Positions 31,296 through 43,963 of a stretch of 64,000 nt of DNA are shown piece after piece. How positions within the stretch are numbered: position 1 is the stretch's first letter; each line of letters starts with the position of its first letter. The notes below the pieces were generated by a model. The model had not been told where the DNA came from, did not search any database, and saw only the letters and a list, made by a program, of their open reading frames with translations. The translations under genes were made by a program, and so were the position numbers. Where the stretch lies: the NCBI GenBank assembly GCA_040510195.1, contig JBEVJK010000082.1, positions 24,951 through 88,950 of the forward strand. The letters are read 5' to 3'. The DNA is from JBEVJK01 sp040510195 (GTDB lineage Bacteria; Pseudomonadota; Alphaproteobacteria; Rhizobiales; Rhizobiaceae).

Positions 31296-32285
31296 TCAAT
31301 GGGCGGCAATGATCTTGGCGTAGGCGTCCAGATCGGCATTGCCGCCCGACAGGACGACGGCGATGGTGCGTCCGGCGACCGGGATCTCCCCGGTCGAGAG
31401 CGCCGCCAGCGCGACTGCACCACCCGGCTCCACCACGAGTTTAAGGAACGCCGCGGCGTCTCGCATCGCCGCGGCGGTCTGCTCATCCGACACGGCGACG
31501 GCCCCGGCGAGCAGCCGCCGGTTGATCTCGAAGGTCAGCTGACCGGGCTCGTGAGTGAGGATGGCGTCGCAGATCGACCGGTGACCCTCTTCGTTGGCGA
31601 CGCGGGTTCCCTGAGCGAGCGATCGCTTGGTGTCGTCGAAATGTTCGGGCTCGGCGACCCAGACCTCGGTTTCCGGCGAGTTCGTCTTGACGGCGAGCGC
31701 GATGCCGCTCGACAGTCCGCCGCCGCCGCACGGGATGACGACGGCATCCAGCGAAACGCCGCGCTCCGCGGCCTCGGCGACGATCTCCAGCCCGATGGTC
31801 CCTTGCCCGGCGATGATGTCGGGATCGTCGAACGGCGGCACCAGCACCATGCCGCGGTCACGCGTGTAGGGCACCACCACCTTCGTGCGGTCGTCTCGGA
31901 AACGGTCGAAGAAGATGACCTCGGCCCCCATGGCGCGGACATTGTTCACCTTGATCGCCGGCGCGTCGGTCGGCATGGCGATCACCGCCTTGACGCCGAA
32001 CATCGCCGCCGCGGCCGCGACGCCTTGCGCATGATTGCCGGACGAATAGGCGACCACGCCACGCCGCCTTGCCTCGTCGGGGATGCCGGCGATCTTGTTG
32101 TAGGCGCCGCGGAACTTGAACGAGCCGGTGCGTTGCAGGGTTTCCGGCTTGAACAGCACGCGCCCGCCGAACCGCTCGTTGAGCGCCGGCGACTCGACCA
32201 GATGCGTCTCGGTGATCAGGCCGGACAGCCTGGCCGCCGCGGCGCGGACGTCCTCGATCACTGGCAATGTCTGAGCGGCTTCCAT
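31296..32285 (-). CDS. Threonine/serine dehydratase (PLP enzyme)
   Basis: This 329-residue fold-type-II PLP enzyme has the Schiff-base lysine in TGSFKFRGA (about residue 54), SSGNHAQGVA, and the glycine-rich phosphate loop CGGGGLSSGIA; the C-terminal VLSGGNAD contacts the cofactor. It lacks a regulatory ACT-like domain, so it is of the short catabolic type that forms 2-oxobutyrate or pyruvate plus ammonia. Serine racemase or hydroxyaspartate dehydratase activity cannot be excluded. The start at 32285 has GAGGAGA about 10 nt upstream. It converges on the small secreted protein gene, with 9 bp between. Confidence 0.87.
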   Translation of the reverse strand: MEAAQTLPVIEDVRAAAARLSGLITETHLVESPALNERFGGRVLFKPETLQRTGSFKFRGAYNKIAGIPDEARRRGVVAYSSGNHAQGVAAAAAMFGVKAVIAMPTDAPAIKVNNVRAMGAEVIFFDRFRDDRTKVVVPYTRDRGMVLVPPFDDPDIIAGQGTIGLEIVAEAAERGVSLDAVVIPCGGGGLSSGIALAVKTNSPETEVWVAEPEHFDDTKRSLAQGTRVANEEGHRSICDAILTHEPGQLTFEINRRLLAGAVAVSDEQTAAAMRDAAAFLKLVVEPGGAVALAALSTGEIPVAGRTIAVVLSGGNADLDAYAKIIAAH

Positions 32286-32361
32286 CGCGGGGGTCTCCTC
32301 GGCCTGTCGGCGGGAGCTTGCCGTCGACCGCACGGAAGAGCAAGCCGCAAACGGTGCGCAT

Positions 32362-32395
32362 AAAAAAGCCGGCCGCCGAGGCGGCCGGCCGTTTT
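32362..32395 (-). terminator. Rho-independent terminator of the DUF892 gene
   Basis: GCCGGCCGCC (32368-32377) and GGCGGCCGGC (32380-32389) form a 10-bp stem. On the minus strand it is followed by six T residues, and four A residues flank the other side. It lies 20 bp after the DUF892 stop. Confidence 0.85.
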
Positions 32396-32414
32396 CCGGA
32401 GTTGGCGTCGCTAG

Positions 32415-32921
32415 CTACTCGGCCGCTTGCAGGTTGACCTTGCTTTCGGCCAGCATGGTCAACTTCTTGTCCGTGGCCTTTTCCTCTTCAAGGCTCTGCT
32501 TCAGCAGTTCGGCGCAGTCGCTGCGGCCGAGCTGCTTCGCCCATTCGATCAGCGTCCCGTAGCGGGTGATCTCATATTGCTCGACGGCCTGCGCGGCGGC
32601 GATCAGGGCCGCATCGAGCACCTGCTTGTCGTCCACTTCGCCGGCGACCTCGTTGGCCTCCTCGATGATGCCGTCGATCGCCGGGCAGTTGACGCCCTTG
32701 GCCTCGACGCCGTGCATCTGGAACACCTTGTCGAGGCGCATGATCTGCCCCTCTGTCTCCTTCAGGTGCATCTGAAAGCCCTGCTTGAGCTGCGGGTTCG
32801 TCGCCTTCTCGATCATGTCGGGCAGAGCCTTCTTGATCTCGTGCTCGGCGTAATAAAGGTCGCGCAGCGTGTGCACGAAGAGGTCGTCAAACGTTTTGAT
32901 GTCCTTCGAAAAGAAACCCAT
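32415..32921 (-). CDS. DUF892/YciE-like ferritin-like protein
   Basis: This 168-residue helical protein of the YciE/YciF family begins MGFFSKDIKTFDDLFVHTLRDLYYAEHEI and carries ferritin-like carboxylate and histidine positions in QMHLKETEGQIMRLDKVFQMHG, VEQYEITRYGTLIEWAK and LEEEKATDKKL. The family forms four-helix bundles with a di-metal site; it is induced by osmotic and general stress, but its reaction is unknown. AAAGGAC precedes the ATG. A match to the EcfG promoter 59 nt upstream and a strong terminator downstream mark it as a single-gene stress unit. Confidence 0.88.
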   Translation of the reverse strand: MGFFSKDIKTFDDLFVHTLRDLYYAEHEIKKALPDMIEKATNPQLKQGFQMHLKETEGQIMRLDKVFQMHGVEAKGVNCPAIDGIIEEANEVAGEVDDKQVLDAALIAAAQAVEQYEITRYGTLIEWAKQLGRSDCAELLKQSLEEEKATDKKLTMLAESKVNLQAAE

Positions 32922-32979
32922 TTTTCTTGTCCTTTCTGGGTAAACCGTGACGGGCCGTCCTGCGGCCGCCTGTGGTCCC

Positions 32980-33004
32980 AACGTTCGGGCGAAGCGGCTG
33001 TTCC
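32980..33004 (-). promoter_or_regulatory. EcfG (general stress sigma factor) promoter of the DUF892 gene
   Basis: On the minus strand, GGAAC (33004-33000), a 16-nt spacer and CGTT (32983-32980) match the EcfG consensus exactly. Transcription would start near 32972, giving a leader of about 50 nt before the ATG. The rest of the interval up to 33421 contains one doubtful small open frame and nothing else recognised. Confidence 0.78.
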
Positions 33005-33231
33005 ATGCCGGTTGGCTTTCGAAAGCGGATGCAGGGCAAGGACCGTGTTCTTTTGGCAACACGTGCAAGAATCTGCGGATGGAGCGCCAAAACACCGCGA
33101 ATCCGCCCGATTTCCGACACGGTTCACGTCAGATTTCCAAAAGTATTAAATGCGTGTTCACCGAGTGTAAACGGTTGCAGCCTATCGTGTGGCCATTCGG
33201 AAGGGACAGCCGAGGGATAGGGGTCGGGACA

Positions 33232-33393
33232 ATGGCACTCTGGCATCAGATCACGCACGTAGCATCGGCGATCCGCGAATTCGTCGCGCCGACCTATCGC
33301 CCCGAGCGCCACTACATGCGGGGGCCTGGACCGGCCTACGCTCGTCGCCACCGGCTCTCGGCCGAGCCGCAGCCCCAGCCCACCTACCATTGA
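33232..33393 (+). CDS. Doubtful 53-residue open frame
   Basis: The possible product starts MALWHQITHVASAIREFVAP and ends in a His-, Arg- and Pro-rich tail. No family was recognised and the upstream GGGATAGGGG is a weak ribosome site. It fills part of the roughly 500-bp interval between the DUF892 gene and the DUF1850 gene. It may be real only if conserved in relatives. Confidence 0.25.
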   Translation: MALWHQITHVASAIREFVAPTYRPERHYMRGPGPAYARRHRLSAEPQPQPTYH

Positions 33394-33421
33394 GCGGCCC
33401 GCTGCGGGGCGCCGGGCTCGC

Positions 33422-33783
33422 TTAGCGCGCGCAGGCGCTGAGCATCACCGGCCGGTCGGCCGCCACGGCGCCGACGCTGAGGCAGGTTCCTCCACCGCAG
33501 ATCTCCCATCCCGCGCCGGTCGCGCCGGAGGCTGCCAATGCCAGCCTCGACTGGAAGGGCACGCTCGGCCGAAACACCCACCAGCCTTTCTCGAGCCGTG
33601 CGCCATCCGGCGGCTCCATGCCGGCGCCGGAGCCCTTGACCCGCGCCTCGACGGGCTTCAGGCCGGTCTCGGTGACCGTCCACGTTTCGATCCAGCGCGT
33701 CCGCTCGACCGAATGCGTCCATGCGAGCGTGAAGCTGGCGACGGCGAGCACCGTCGTCTTGCCGGCCGCCAGGATGCACAGGC

Positions 33784-33787
<4 letters not shown>
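33422..33787 (-). CDS. DUF1850 protein, partner of a TAXI-TRAP transporter
   Basis: This 121-residue protein has an N-terminal hydrophobic segment (ILAAGKTTVLAVASFTLAW) and the DUF1850 core: FTLAWTHSVERTRWIETW, ARVKGSGAGMEPPDGARLE and a short cysteine pair in WEICGGGTCLSV. DUF1850 proteins are almost always encoded directly after fused TRAP permeases of the TAXI type; their role is unknown. The start overlaps the permease stop by four bases, so it is made with the permease. Confidence 0.8.
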
Positions 33788-35868
<2,081 letters not shown>

Positions 35869-35888
35869 GGCGGAGCCGGCCCTCGGCG

Positions 35889-36842
35889 CTACTTCAGCAG
35901 GCCTTTCTCCTTGTAGTAACGCTCGGCGCCAGGATGCAGCGGGACCGGCATGCCGTCGAGCGCCTTGGCCGGGTCGATCGCCTTCGCCGCGGCGTGCGCG
36001 GCAGTCAGCGCCGGCAGGTTCTCGAACAAGAGCTTCGTCATCTGGTAGGCGGTCTCCTCCGGCACGCCGTCATGGGCGACCAGGAAATTGCCGACGGCGG
36101 CCGTCGCGACGTCCTCGGGCTGGCCGTCATATGTGCCGGCCGGGATGGTCACCGACACATAGGGCAGCCCGATCTTGGCCACGACGTCGGCGGGCACCGC
36201 CACCACGTTGATCGGCACCGCGGTGGCGAGGTCGCGGATCGAGGCCACGCCGAGCCCCGCCGATTGCAGGGTAGCGTCGAGCTGGCGGTTCTTGATCAGC
36301 TCGACCGACTCGGCGAAAGGCAGGTATTCGACCTTTCCCAGGTCCTCGTACTTCAACCCCGCGGCGGCGAAGATGGCACGCGCGTTGAGCTCGGTGCCCG
36401 AGGCGGGGGCGCCCACTGACAGGCTCTTGCCCTTCAGGTCGCCGAGGCCCTTGATGCCCGATTCCTGCGAGGCGACGATCTGGATGTAGTTGGGATAGAT
36501 GCCGGCGATCCCGCGCAGCTTGTCGAGCTTGCCCGGAAAGCCGGCTTCCGTGTCGCCCTCGGCGGCCAGCTTGACGGAATCGCCCAGCGCAAACGCGATC
36601 TCGCCCTTGCCTTGCTGCAACAGGTTGAGGTTCTCGACCGAGGCCTTGGTGGCCTGGACCTGCGTGCGCGCGCCCTCGATCCCCTTGCCGTAGACGTCGG
36701 CGAGCGCCACGCCCAGCGGGTAGTAGACGCCCGACGTTCCGCCGGTGAGCACGTTGATGAACTGCTGGGCCTGTGCGGCGGTGGCGCCGAGGCCGAGCAC
36801 GGCGGCAAGCGCAAAGGCGATCGTCAAGGTCTTGCGGGGCAT
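35889..36842 (-). CDS. TAXI-family TRAP periplasmic binding protein
   Basis: This 317-residue protein has a signal peptide (MPRKTLTIAFALAAVLGLGATAAQA-QQF). The TAXI-family opening is FINVLTGGTSGVYYPLGVALADVYG, with GVAPASGT-like SVGAPASGTELNARAI further on. It captures an organic acid in the periplasm and delivers it to the fused permease. GGAGGA lies 5-6 nt before the ATG at 36842; the open frame extends upstream without signal-peptide character. It is first in the operon with the permease and the DUF1850 gene. Confidence 0.92.
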   Translation of the reverse strand: MPRKTLTIAFALAAVLGLGATAAQAQQFINVLTGGTSGVYYPLGVALADVYGKGIEGARTQVQATKASVENLNLLQQGKGEIAFALGDSVKLAAEGDTEAGFPGKLDKLRGIAGIYPNYIQIVASQESGIKGLGDLKGKSLSVGAPASGTELNARAIFAAAGLKYEDLGKVEYLPFAESVELIKNRQLDATLQSAGLGVASIRDLATAVPINVVAVPADVVAKIGLPYVSVTIPAGTYDGQPEDVATAAVGNFLVAHDGVPEETAYQMTKLLFENLPALTAAHAAAKAIDPAKALDGMPVPLHPGAERYYKEKGLLK

Positions 36843-37006
36843 TCGGTTCCTCCCGGATGGGTTGCTGGGGCCCTCATTGGCAATCTTGCCCGCCGGGCCT
36901 GAAAGCGCCAAACATTTTTTCCGCTGCCGTCGAAATCGGCTTGGCCGGCCCGTCATCCGCTTGGCCCGCGCATGGCGGCCGGAATTTGCGACAAGGAGAC
37001 ACCGAG

Positions 37007-37357
37007 ATGAAATACCTCTTCCTCATCTATGCCGACGAGACCGTGGCCGCCAAGGCCAACCCCACCGAGACGATGCTCCCTGCCTATGCCGCCTATTCGG
37101 AGGCGATGGCCAAGGCCGGCATCATCCGCGGCGGCGAGCGGCTGCAGCCGGTGAACTCGGCCACCACCGTGCGCGTCCGCGACGGCAGGACCGAGGTGCT
37201 CGACGGTCCCTATGCCGATACCAAGGAGCAGCTGGGCGGCTTCTACATGGTCGACGTTCCCGACCTCGATGCCGCGCTGGCTTGGGCGGCGCGGTGCCCC
37301 GGCGCCAACAACGGCACCCTCGAGGTGCGGCCGGTATGGGAGATGGCCACGGCGTGA
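37007..37357 (+). CDS. YCII/DGPF-domain protein, partner of an ECF sigma factor
   Basis: This 116-residue protein has the DGPF-family ferredoxin-like fold with the signature LDGPYADTKEQLGGFYMVDV at about residues 66-85 (here DGPY in place of DGPF). AAGGAGA precedes the ATG by about 7 nt. These proteins are systematically encoded beside ECF42 sigma factors. They were once thought to be anti-sigma factors, but evidence suggests they are targets or effectors. Here its stop overlaps the GTG of the sigma-factor gene (GTGA). Confidence 0.9.
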   Translation: MKYLFLIYADETVAAKANPTETMLPAYAAYSEAMAKAGIIRGGERLQPVNSATTVRVRDGRTEVLDGPYADTKEQLGGFYMVDVPDLDAALAWAARCPGANNGTLEVRPVWEMATA

Positions 37358-38603
37358 GCGAGCGCGACGCGGCGCGGGCGGCTGCCGAGGCCGCCGCCCG
37401 CGGAAGCTACGGCAAGCTGGTCGCCTTCCTGTCGGCCCGCACCCGCGACGTCGCCGCCGCCGAGGATGCGCTGGCCGACGCCTTCGCCTCGGCACTCGAT
37501 GCCTGGCCGCGGAGCGGCGTGCCCAGCCATCCCGACGCCTGGCTGATGAAGGCCGCGCAACGGCGGCTGATCGACGCCGCGCGCCGCCGCCGCACCGGCG
37601 AAGCGGCGGCCGAACGTCTGGCCATGGTGGCCGACGAGCTGGCCTCGCTGGCCGCGGCGGAGCGGCTTCCCGACGACCGCCTCGGCCTGATGTTCGCCTG
37701 CGCTCATCCGGCGATCGACCCGGGCATCCGCGCGCCGCTCATTCTGCAGACCGTGCTTGGACTGGACGCCGCGGCGATCGCCTCGGCTTTCCTGGTGCCG
37801 CCGGCCACGATGGGCCAGCGCCTGGTGCGCGCCAAGGTGCGCCTGCGCCAGGCCGGCATCCCGTTCCGCATACCGGGCCCTGGCGAGCTCGGCGAGCGCC
37901 TGGCCGCGGTGCTGGAGGCGATCTATGCCACCTTCGCCGAGGGCTGGCTCGATCCGGCCGGCACCGAGGCCAGGCGGCGCAACCTCGCCGCCGAGGGGCT
38001 GTGGCTCGGCAGCCTGGTAGCCGCGCTGCTGCCCGACGAGCCCGAGGCGCTCGGCCTGTTTGCCCTGATGCTGTTCGCCGAGGCGCGCCGCCCCGCTCGC
38101 CGGACGCCGGATGGCTCCTACGTGCCTTTGGCCGAGCAGGACGTGGCGCTATGGGATCGCGCGGCCATCGCCGAGGCCGAAGCCTTGCTCACCCGGGCAA
38201 GCGCGCTCGAGCGGCCGGGGCGCTATCAGCTCGAAGCGGCGATCCAGTCGGCACATGTCGCGCGCCGGCTCGACGGCCGCACCGACTGGGCAGCGATCGC
38301 CTTGCTCTATGAAGGTCTGGCGGTGCTCTCCCCCTCGCCGGTTGTGGCCGTCAACCGGGCCGCGGCGCTGGCCGAGGCGCATGGCGCTTCGTCCGGGCTG
38401 GCGGCGCTGGACGGCATAGCTGCCGATCCGCGGCTGGCCGACTATCAGCCCTATTGGGCGGCGCGGGCGGGCCTCCTGGCGCGGCTCGGCCGCACCGGCG
38501 AAGCCGACGAAGCCTATCGCCGCGCCATCGGGCTGGAGCGCGACGCGGCGGTGCGCGATTTCCTGGAGGCGAGGCGGGCCGCCATGGCGGCCGAAGCCGG
38601 ATC

Positions 38604-39584
<981 letters not shown>

Positions 39585-39701
39585 GAGCTTGCTCCCTGGC
39601 TGTCGCAGGCAGATTTGCGGGACGGGGCCGTCGAGGTCAAGCGCCTTCCTCTCGGCAGGCGCATGCGCTAAGGGCTGGCCTGCCATGCCGGAGCCCCGCC
39701 G

Positions 39702-41714
39702 ATGACCGCCTCGCCCCGTTCGCCGCTGTTCCTCGGCATCGACACCGGCGGCACCTACACCGACGGCGTGCTGTGGTCCGAGACGGCCGGCGTCGTCGCC
39801 AAGGCCAAGGCGCTGACCACCCGACACGACCTCGCCGTCGGCATCTCCGGCGCCGTCGACGCCGTGCTCAGCCGGGCGGCCGTCGACCCGGCCGCCGTCA
39901 AGCTGGTGTCCATGTCGACGACGCTCGCCACGAATGCGTTGGTCGAGGGGCAGGGCGGCCGCGTCGCCCTCGTCATGCTCGGGTTTTCCGAGGCCGACAT
40001 GGCCCGCGACGGGCTGCGCGCCGCGCTGGGCAGCGACCCCGTGGTGTTCTGTCCGGGCGGCCACGACGTCCACGGAAACCCCCACCCGCTGCATCTCGAG
40101 GCGCTCGAGCAGGCGCTGCCCGAGCTCGGCGCCTCGGTCTCCGGCTTCGCCGTCTGCGCCTATTTCGCGGTCCGCAACCCCGCCCACGAGATCGCCGCGC
40201 GCGACCTGATCCGCGAGCGGACCGGTCTGCCGGTCACCGCCTCGCACGAGCTGTCGGCCAAGCTCGGCGGCCCGCGCCGCGCGCTGACCACGCTCCTCAA
40301 CGCCCGGCTGATCGCCATGATCGACCGGCTGGTGGAGGCCACGGAAGGCTTCCTGGCGCGCCGCGGCATCGCCGCGCCGCTGATGGTGGTGCGCGGCGAC
40401 GGCGCGCTGGTCTCCGCTTCCTTCGCCAGGGCGCGCCCCATCGAGACCATCCTCTCCGGCCCCGCCGCCAGCCTGGTCGGCGCCCGCCACATGACCGGCC
40501 TCGAGGAGGCCGTGGTTTCCGACATCGGCGGCACCACCACCGATGTCGCGGTGCTCGACCGCGGCCGCCCGAGACTCGACCCGGAAGGCGCTACGGTCGG
40601 CGGTTTCCGCACGATGGTCGAGGCGGTGGCCATGCGCACCTTCGGCCTCGGCGGCGACTCCGAGGTGGCGCTCGACGAGGGCGGGCTGGACCCACGGCTG
40701 AAGCTCGGTCCCCGCCGGCTGGTGCCGCTGTCGCTTGCCGCCTCGCTGCATGGCGAGGTGGTCCGCGAGGCGCTGGATCGCCAGCTCAGGGCACCCAATC
40801 CGGGGCGCATGGACGGCCGCCTCGCCTTCCGCACCGGGCTTCCCGAACGGCTCGCCGCAGGGCTGACCGGGCCGGAGGCGAAGCTCTACGCCGTCATCGG
40901 CGCTGTCCCGGCGCCGCTCGACGCGCTGCTTTCCTCGACCGCCCAGGGCGCCACCTTGAACCGGCTGGTGGCCCGCGGACTGGTCCACGTCTCGGGGTTC
41001 ACGCCCTCCGACGCCGCCCATGTGCTCGGGCGCCAGGCGACCTGGGACCGCGAGGCCGCTCGGCTCGGCGCTGCGCTGTTCGCCCGCAAGCGGGACGGCC
41101 GCGGCCAGCCGGTCGCCGTCGACGCCGAGGCGATTGCCGCCCGCGTGCTCGCCGCGCTTACCCGCCTGTCGGCCGAAGCGATCCTGGAGACCTCCTTCGC
41201 CGAGGATGGCCTCGACGGGGCCGCCACCGTGGCGCACGCCCTCGTGCAGCGCGCCGTCGACGGCAGCCACGGCATCGCCAGGCTGGCGGTGGCCCTCGAC
41301 CGTCCCGTCATCGGCCTCGGCGCCTCGGCGCCGCTGCACTATGCCGGGCTGCCGCCGCTCGTCGGCAACCGCTGCGTGGTTCCCGAGGACACCGACGTCG
41401 CCAATGCCCTCGGCGCGGTGGTTGGGCAGGTCCGCGTCACCGCGGAGGCGCGGGTCAGCCAGCCCAGCGAAGGCCTGTTTCGCCTGGCTGTCGGCGACCT
41501 GGTGCGCGACTTTGCCAGCGAGGCGGAGGCGCTTGCCGTGGGCGAGGCGGAGGCCCGCCTCGTCGCCGCGCGGCGTGCCGAGGCCGCCGGGGCCGACGGC
41601 GCCGAGGTCGAACTGGTCCGCGAGCTGAAGACCGCCATGGTCGAAGGCCAGCGGACCTTCGTCGAGGCGGCCCTGGTGGCCGTGGCGAGCGGCCGGCCAC
41701 GCATCGCCGTCTGA
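39702..41714 (+). CDS. Hydantoinase/oxoprolinase, HyuA-type subunit
   Basis: This 670-residue ATP-dependent hydrolase family protein has the N-terminal phosphate site FLGIDTGGTYTDGVL (about residues 10-24), TLATNAL near 70 and the second ATPase site VSDIGGTTTDVAVL near 270. HyuA-type proteins normally pair with a HyuB subunit to open hydantoins or 5-oxoproline, and with an acetone- or acetophenone-carboxylase-like relative in some species. No HyuB is encoded nearby, so partner and substrate remain open. It is divergent from cysK and 88 bp before glcB. Confidence 0.85.
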   Translation: MTASPRSPLFLGIDTGGTYTDGVLWSETAGVVAKAKALTTRHDLAVGISGAVDAVLSRAAVDPAAVKLVSMSTTLATNALVEGQGGRVALVMLGFSEADMARDGLRAALGSDPVVFCPGGHDVHGNPHPLHLEALEQALPELGASVSGFAVCAYFAVRNPAHEIAARDLIRERTGLPVTASHELSAKLGGPRRALTTLLNARLIAMIDRLVEATEGFLARRGIAAPLMVVRGDGALVSASFARARPIETILSGPAASLVGARHMTGLEEAVVSDIGGTTTDVAVLDRGRPRLDPEGATVGGFRTMVEAVAMRTFGLGGDSEVALDEGGLDPRLKLGPRRLVPLSLAASLHGEVVREALDRQLRAPNPGRMDGRLAFRTGLPERLAAGLTGPEAKLYAVIGAVPAPLDALLSSTAQGATLNRLVARGLVHVSGFTPSDAAHVLGRQATWDREAARLGAALFARKRDGRGQPVAVDAEAIAARVLAALTRLSAEAILETSFAEDGLDGAATVAHALVQRAVDGSHGIARLAVALDRPVIGLGASAPLHYAGLPPLVGNRCVVPEDTDVANALGAVVGQVRVTAEARVSQPSEGLFRLAVGDLVRDFASEAEALAVGEAEARLVAARRAEAAGADGAEVELVRELKTAMVEGQRTFVEAALVAVASGRPRIAV

Positions 41715-41802
41715 TCGGCGGCGTCTGCCGCCCTAGCTATGAATTGACCCATGGAGCCGGCCGTGCCAAACGCCGGACCGAAGAGCGTGGAGCTGTGTAC
41801 GG

Positions 41803-43953
41803 ATGACGAAGCGGATCGAACGGGCAGGCCTGCAGGTCGCCGAGGAGCTTGCCGCGTTCGTGGGCGCCGAGGCGCTGCCCGGCACCGGCATCGACGAGAC
41901 GGCCTTCTGGGAAGGCTTTGCCGCCATCGTCCACGATTTGGCACCGAAGAACCGGGCCCTCCTCGAAACACGCGACCGCATGCAGGAACGGCTGGACGCC
42001 TGGTATCGCGACAACGGGGCGCCTTCCGACCTCGCGGCCTACCGCAAATTCCTGATGGAGATCGGCTATCTGCTGCCGGAAGGGCCGGCCTTTGCCGTCT
42101 CGACGACTGGGGTCGATCCCGAGATCGCCGTCGTCGCCGGTCCGCAGCTGGTGGTGCCGGTCATGAATGCGCGCTATGCGCTCAACGCCGCCAATGCACG
42201 CTGGGGCTCGCTCTACGATGCCCTGTACGGCACCGACGCGATCCCAGAGTCCGACGGCGCCGAGCGCGGCAAGGGCTACAATCCGCGTCGCGGCGCCAAG
42301 GTCGTCGCTTGGGGCCGCGCCTTCCTGGACGAGGCGGCGCCTCTCGCCTCCGGCTCGTGGGCCGACATTGACGACATGGCCATCGCCGACGGGCGGCTCC
42401 GCCCGGCGCTCGCCGACCCCGGCGCCTTCGTCGGCTATCGCGGCTCCGCCGGACGGCCCGAGGCGGTTCTCCTCAGGCACCACGGCCTGCACATCGAGAT
42501 CGTCATCGATCCTGCTAACGCGATCGGCAAGACGGACCGCGCCGGCATCGCCGACATCGTGCTCGAGGCCGCGGTCACCACCATCCAGGACTGCGAGGAC
42601 TCGGTGGCCGCCGTAGACGCCGCCGACAAGGTCCACGCCTATCGCAACTGGCTGGGCCTCATGAAGGGCGATCTCGCCGAGGAGATCGACAAGGACGGCC
42701 GCCGCTTCACCCGGCGCCTCGCCCCCGACCGCGTCTACACCGCCGCGGCGGGCGGCACGCTGACCTTGCCCGGCCGCTCGCTGATGCTGGTGAGGAATGT
42801 CGGCCACCTGATGACCACGCCGGCCATCCTCGACCGCGACGGCCGTGAGGTCCCCGAAGGCATCGCGGATGCCGTGATCACCGCGCTGATCGCTCTCCAC
42901 GACATCGGGCCCGAGGGCCGCCGCGCCAACTCGCGCGCCGGTTCGGTCTATATCGTCAAGCCAAAGATGCATGGGCCGGCCGAGGTCGCTTTCGCGGTAG
43001 AGCTTTTCGGGCGTGTCGAGGACCTGCTCGGCATGGCCGGGAACACGCTCAAGATGGGCATCATGGACGAGGAGCGCCGCACAACCGTCAACCTGATGGA
43101 ATGCATCCGGGCGGCGCAGGAGCGTGTGGTCTTCATCAACACCGGCTTCCTCGACCGCACGGGCGACGAGATCCACTCCTCGATGGAGGCCGGGCCGATG
43201 ATCCGCAAGGGCGACATGAAGGGCGCCCCGTGGATCGCCGCCTACGAGGCGTGGAACGTCGACGTCGGGCTGGCCGCCGGCCTCGCCGGGCACGCGCAGA
43301 TCGGCAAGGGCATGTGGGCCATGCCCGACCTGATGGCTGCCATGCTGAACGAGAAGATCGCCCATCCGAGGGCCGGCGCCAGCACCGCCTGGGTGCCGTC
43401 GCCGACCGCCGCCACCCTGCACGCGACGCACTACCACCAGGTCGACGTCGAGGCGGTGCAGGAGGGCCTTCGCCAGCGCCCGCGCGCCAGGCTCGACGAT
43501 ATCCTCTCCGTGCCGGTGGCCTCGCGCCCCAACTGGACCCCGGAGGAGATCCAGAAGGAGCTCGACAACAATGCCCAGGGTATCCTCGGTTATGTGGTGC
43601 GCTGGATCGACCAGGGCGTCGGATGCTCCAAGGTGCCCGACGTTCACGACGTCGGCCTGATGGAGGACCGCGCCACCTTGCGCATCTCGTCCCAGCACAT
43701 CGCCAACTGGCTGCACCACGGCGTCTGCACCCGCGACCAGGTCATGGAGACGATGAAGCGCATGGCGGCGGTGGTCGACCGCCAGAATGCCGGCGATCCC
43801 CTCTACCGGCCGATGGCGCCCGACTTCGACGGCTCCATCGCCTTCCTTGCCGCCTGCGACCTCGTTTTCCTCGGGCGTTCGCAGCCCAACGGCTACACTG
43901 AGCCGATCCTGCATCGGCGCAGGCTGGAGCTGAAGGGCGAGGCGGGCGGCTGA
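41803..43953 (+). CDS. glcB: Malate synthase G
   Basis: This 716-residue enzyme condenses glyoxylate with acetyl-CoA to malate, as part of the glyoxylate bypass and glycolate use. It is the G isoform, identified by length (about 720) and by SVYIVKPKMHGPAEVAFAVELF, KMGIMDEERRTTVNLMECI (catalytic-site acid residues), GFLDRTGDEIHSSMEAGPM and the late GVGCSKVPDVHDVGLMEDRATLRISSQ with the catalytic aspartate. The start follows the hydantoinase stop by 88 bp without overlap. It ends 10 bp before tsaB, so it may read into the translation cluster. Confidence 0.97.
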   Translation: MTKRIERAGLQVAEELAAFVGAEALPGTGIDETAFWEGFAAIVHDLAPKNRALLETRDRMQERLDAWYRDNGAPSDLAAYRKFLMEIGYLLPEGPAFAVSTTGVDPEIAVVAGPQLVVPVMNARYALNAANARWGSLYDALYGTDAIPESDGAERGKGYNPRRGAKVVAWGRAFLDEAAPLASGSWADIDDMAIADGRLRPALADPGAFVGYRGSAGRPEAVLLRHHGLHIEIVIDPANAIGKTDRAGIADIVLEAAVTTIQDCEDSVAAVDAADKVHAYRNWLGLMKGDLAEEIDKDGRRFTRRLAPDRVYTAAAGGTLTLPGRSLMLVRNVGHLMTTPAILDRDGREVPEGIADAVITALIALHDIGPEGRRANSRAGSVYIVKPKMHGPAEVAFAVELFGRVEDLLGMAGNTLKMGIMDEERRTTVNLMECIRAAQERVVFINTGFLDRTGDEIHSSMEAGPMIRKGDMKGAPWIAAYEAWNVDVGLAAGLAGHAQIGKGMWAMPDLMAAMLNEKIAHPRAGASTAWVPSPTAATLHATHYHQVDVEAVQEGLRQRPRARLDDILSVPVASRPNWTPEEIQKELDNNAQGILGYVVRWIDQGVGCSKVPDVHDVGLMEDRATLRISSQHIANWLHHGVCTRDQVMETMKRMAAVVDRQNAGDPLYRPMAPDFDGSIAFLAACDLVFLGRSQPNGYTEPILHRRRLELKGEAGG

Positions 43954-43963
43954 CCGGCCGGCC

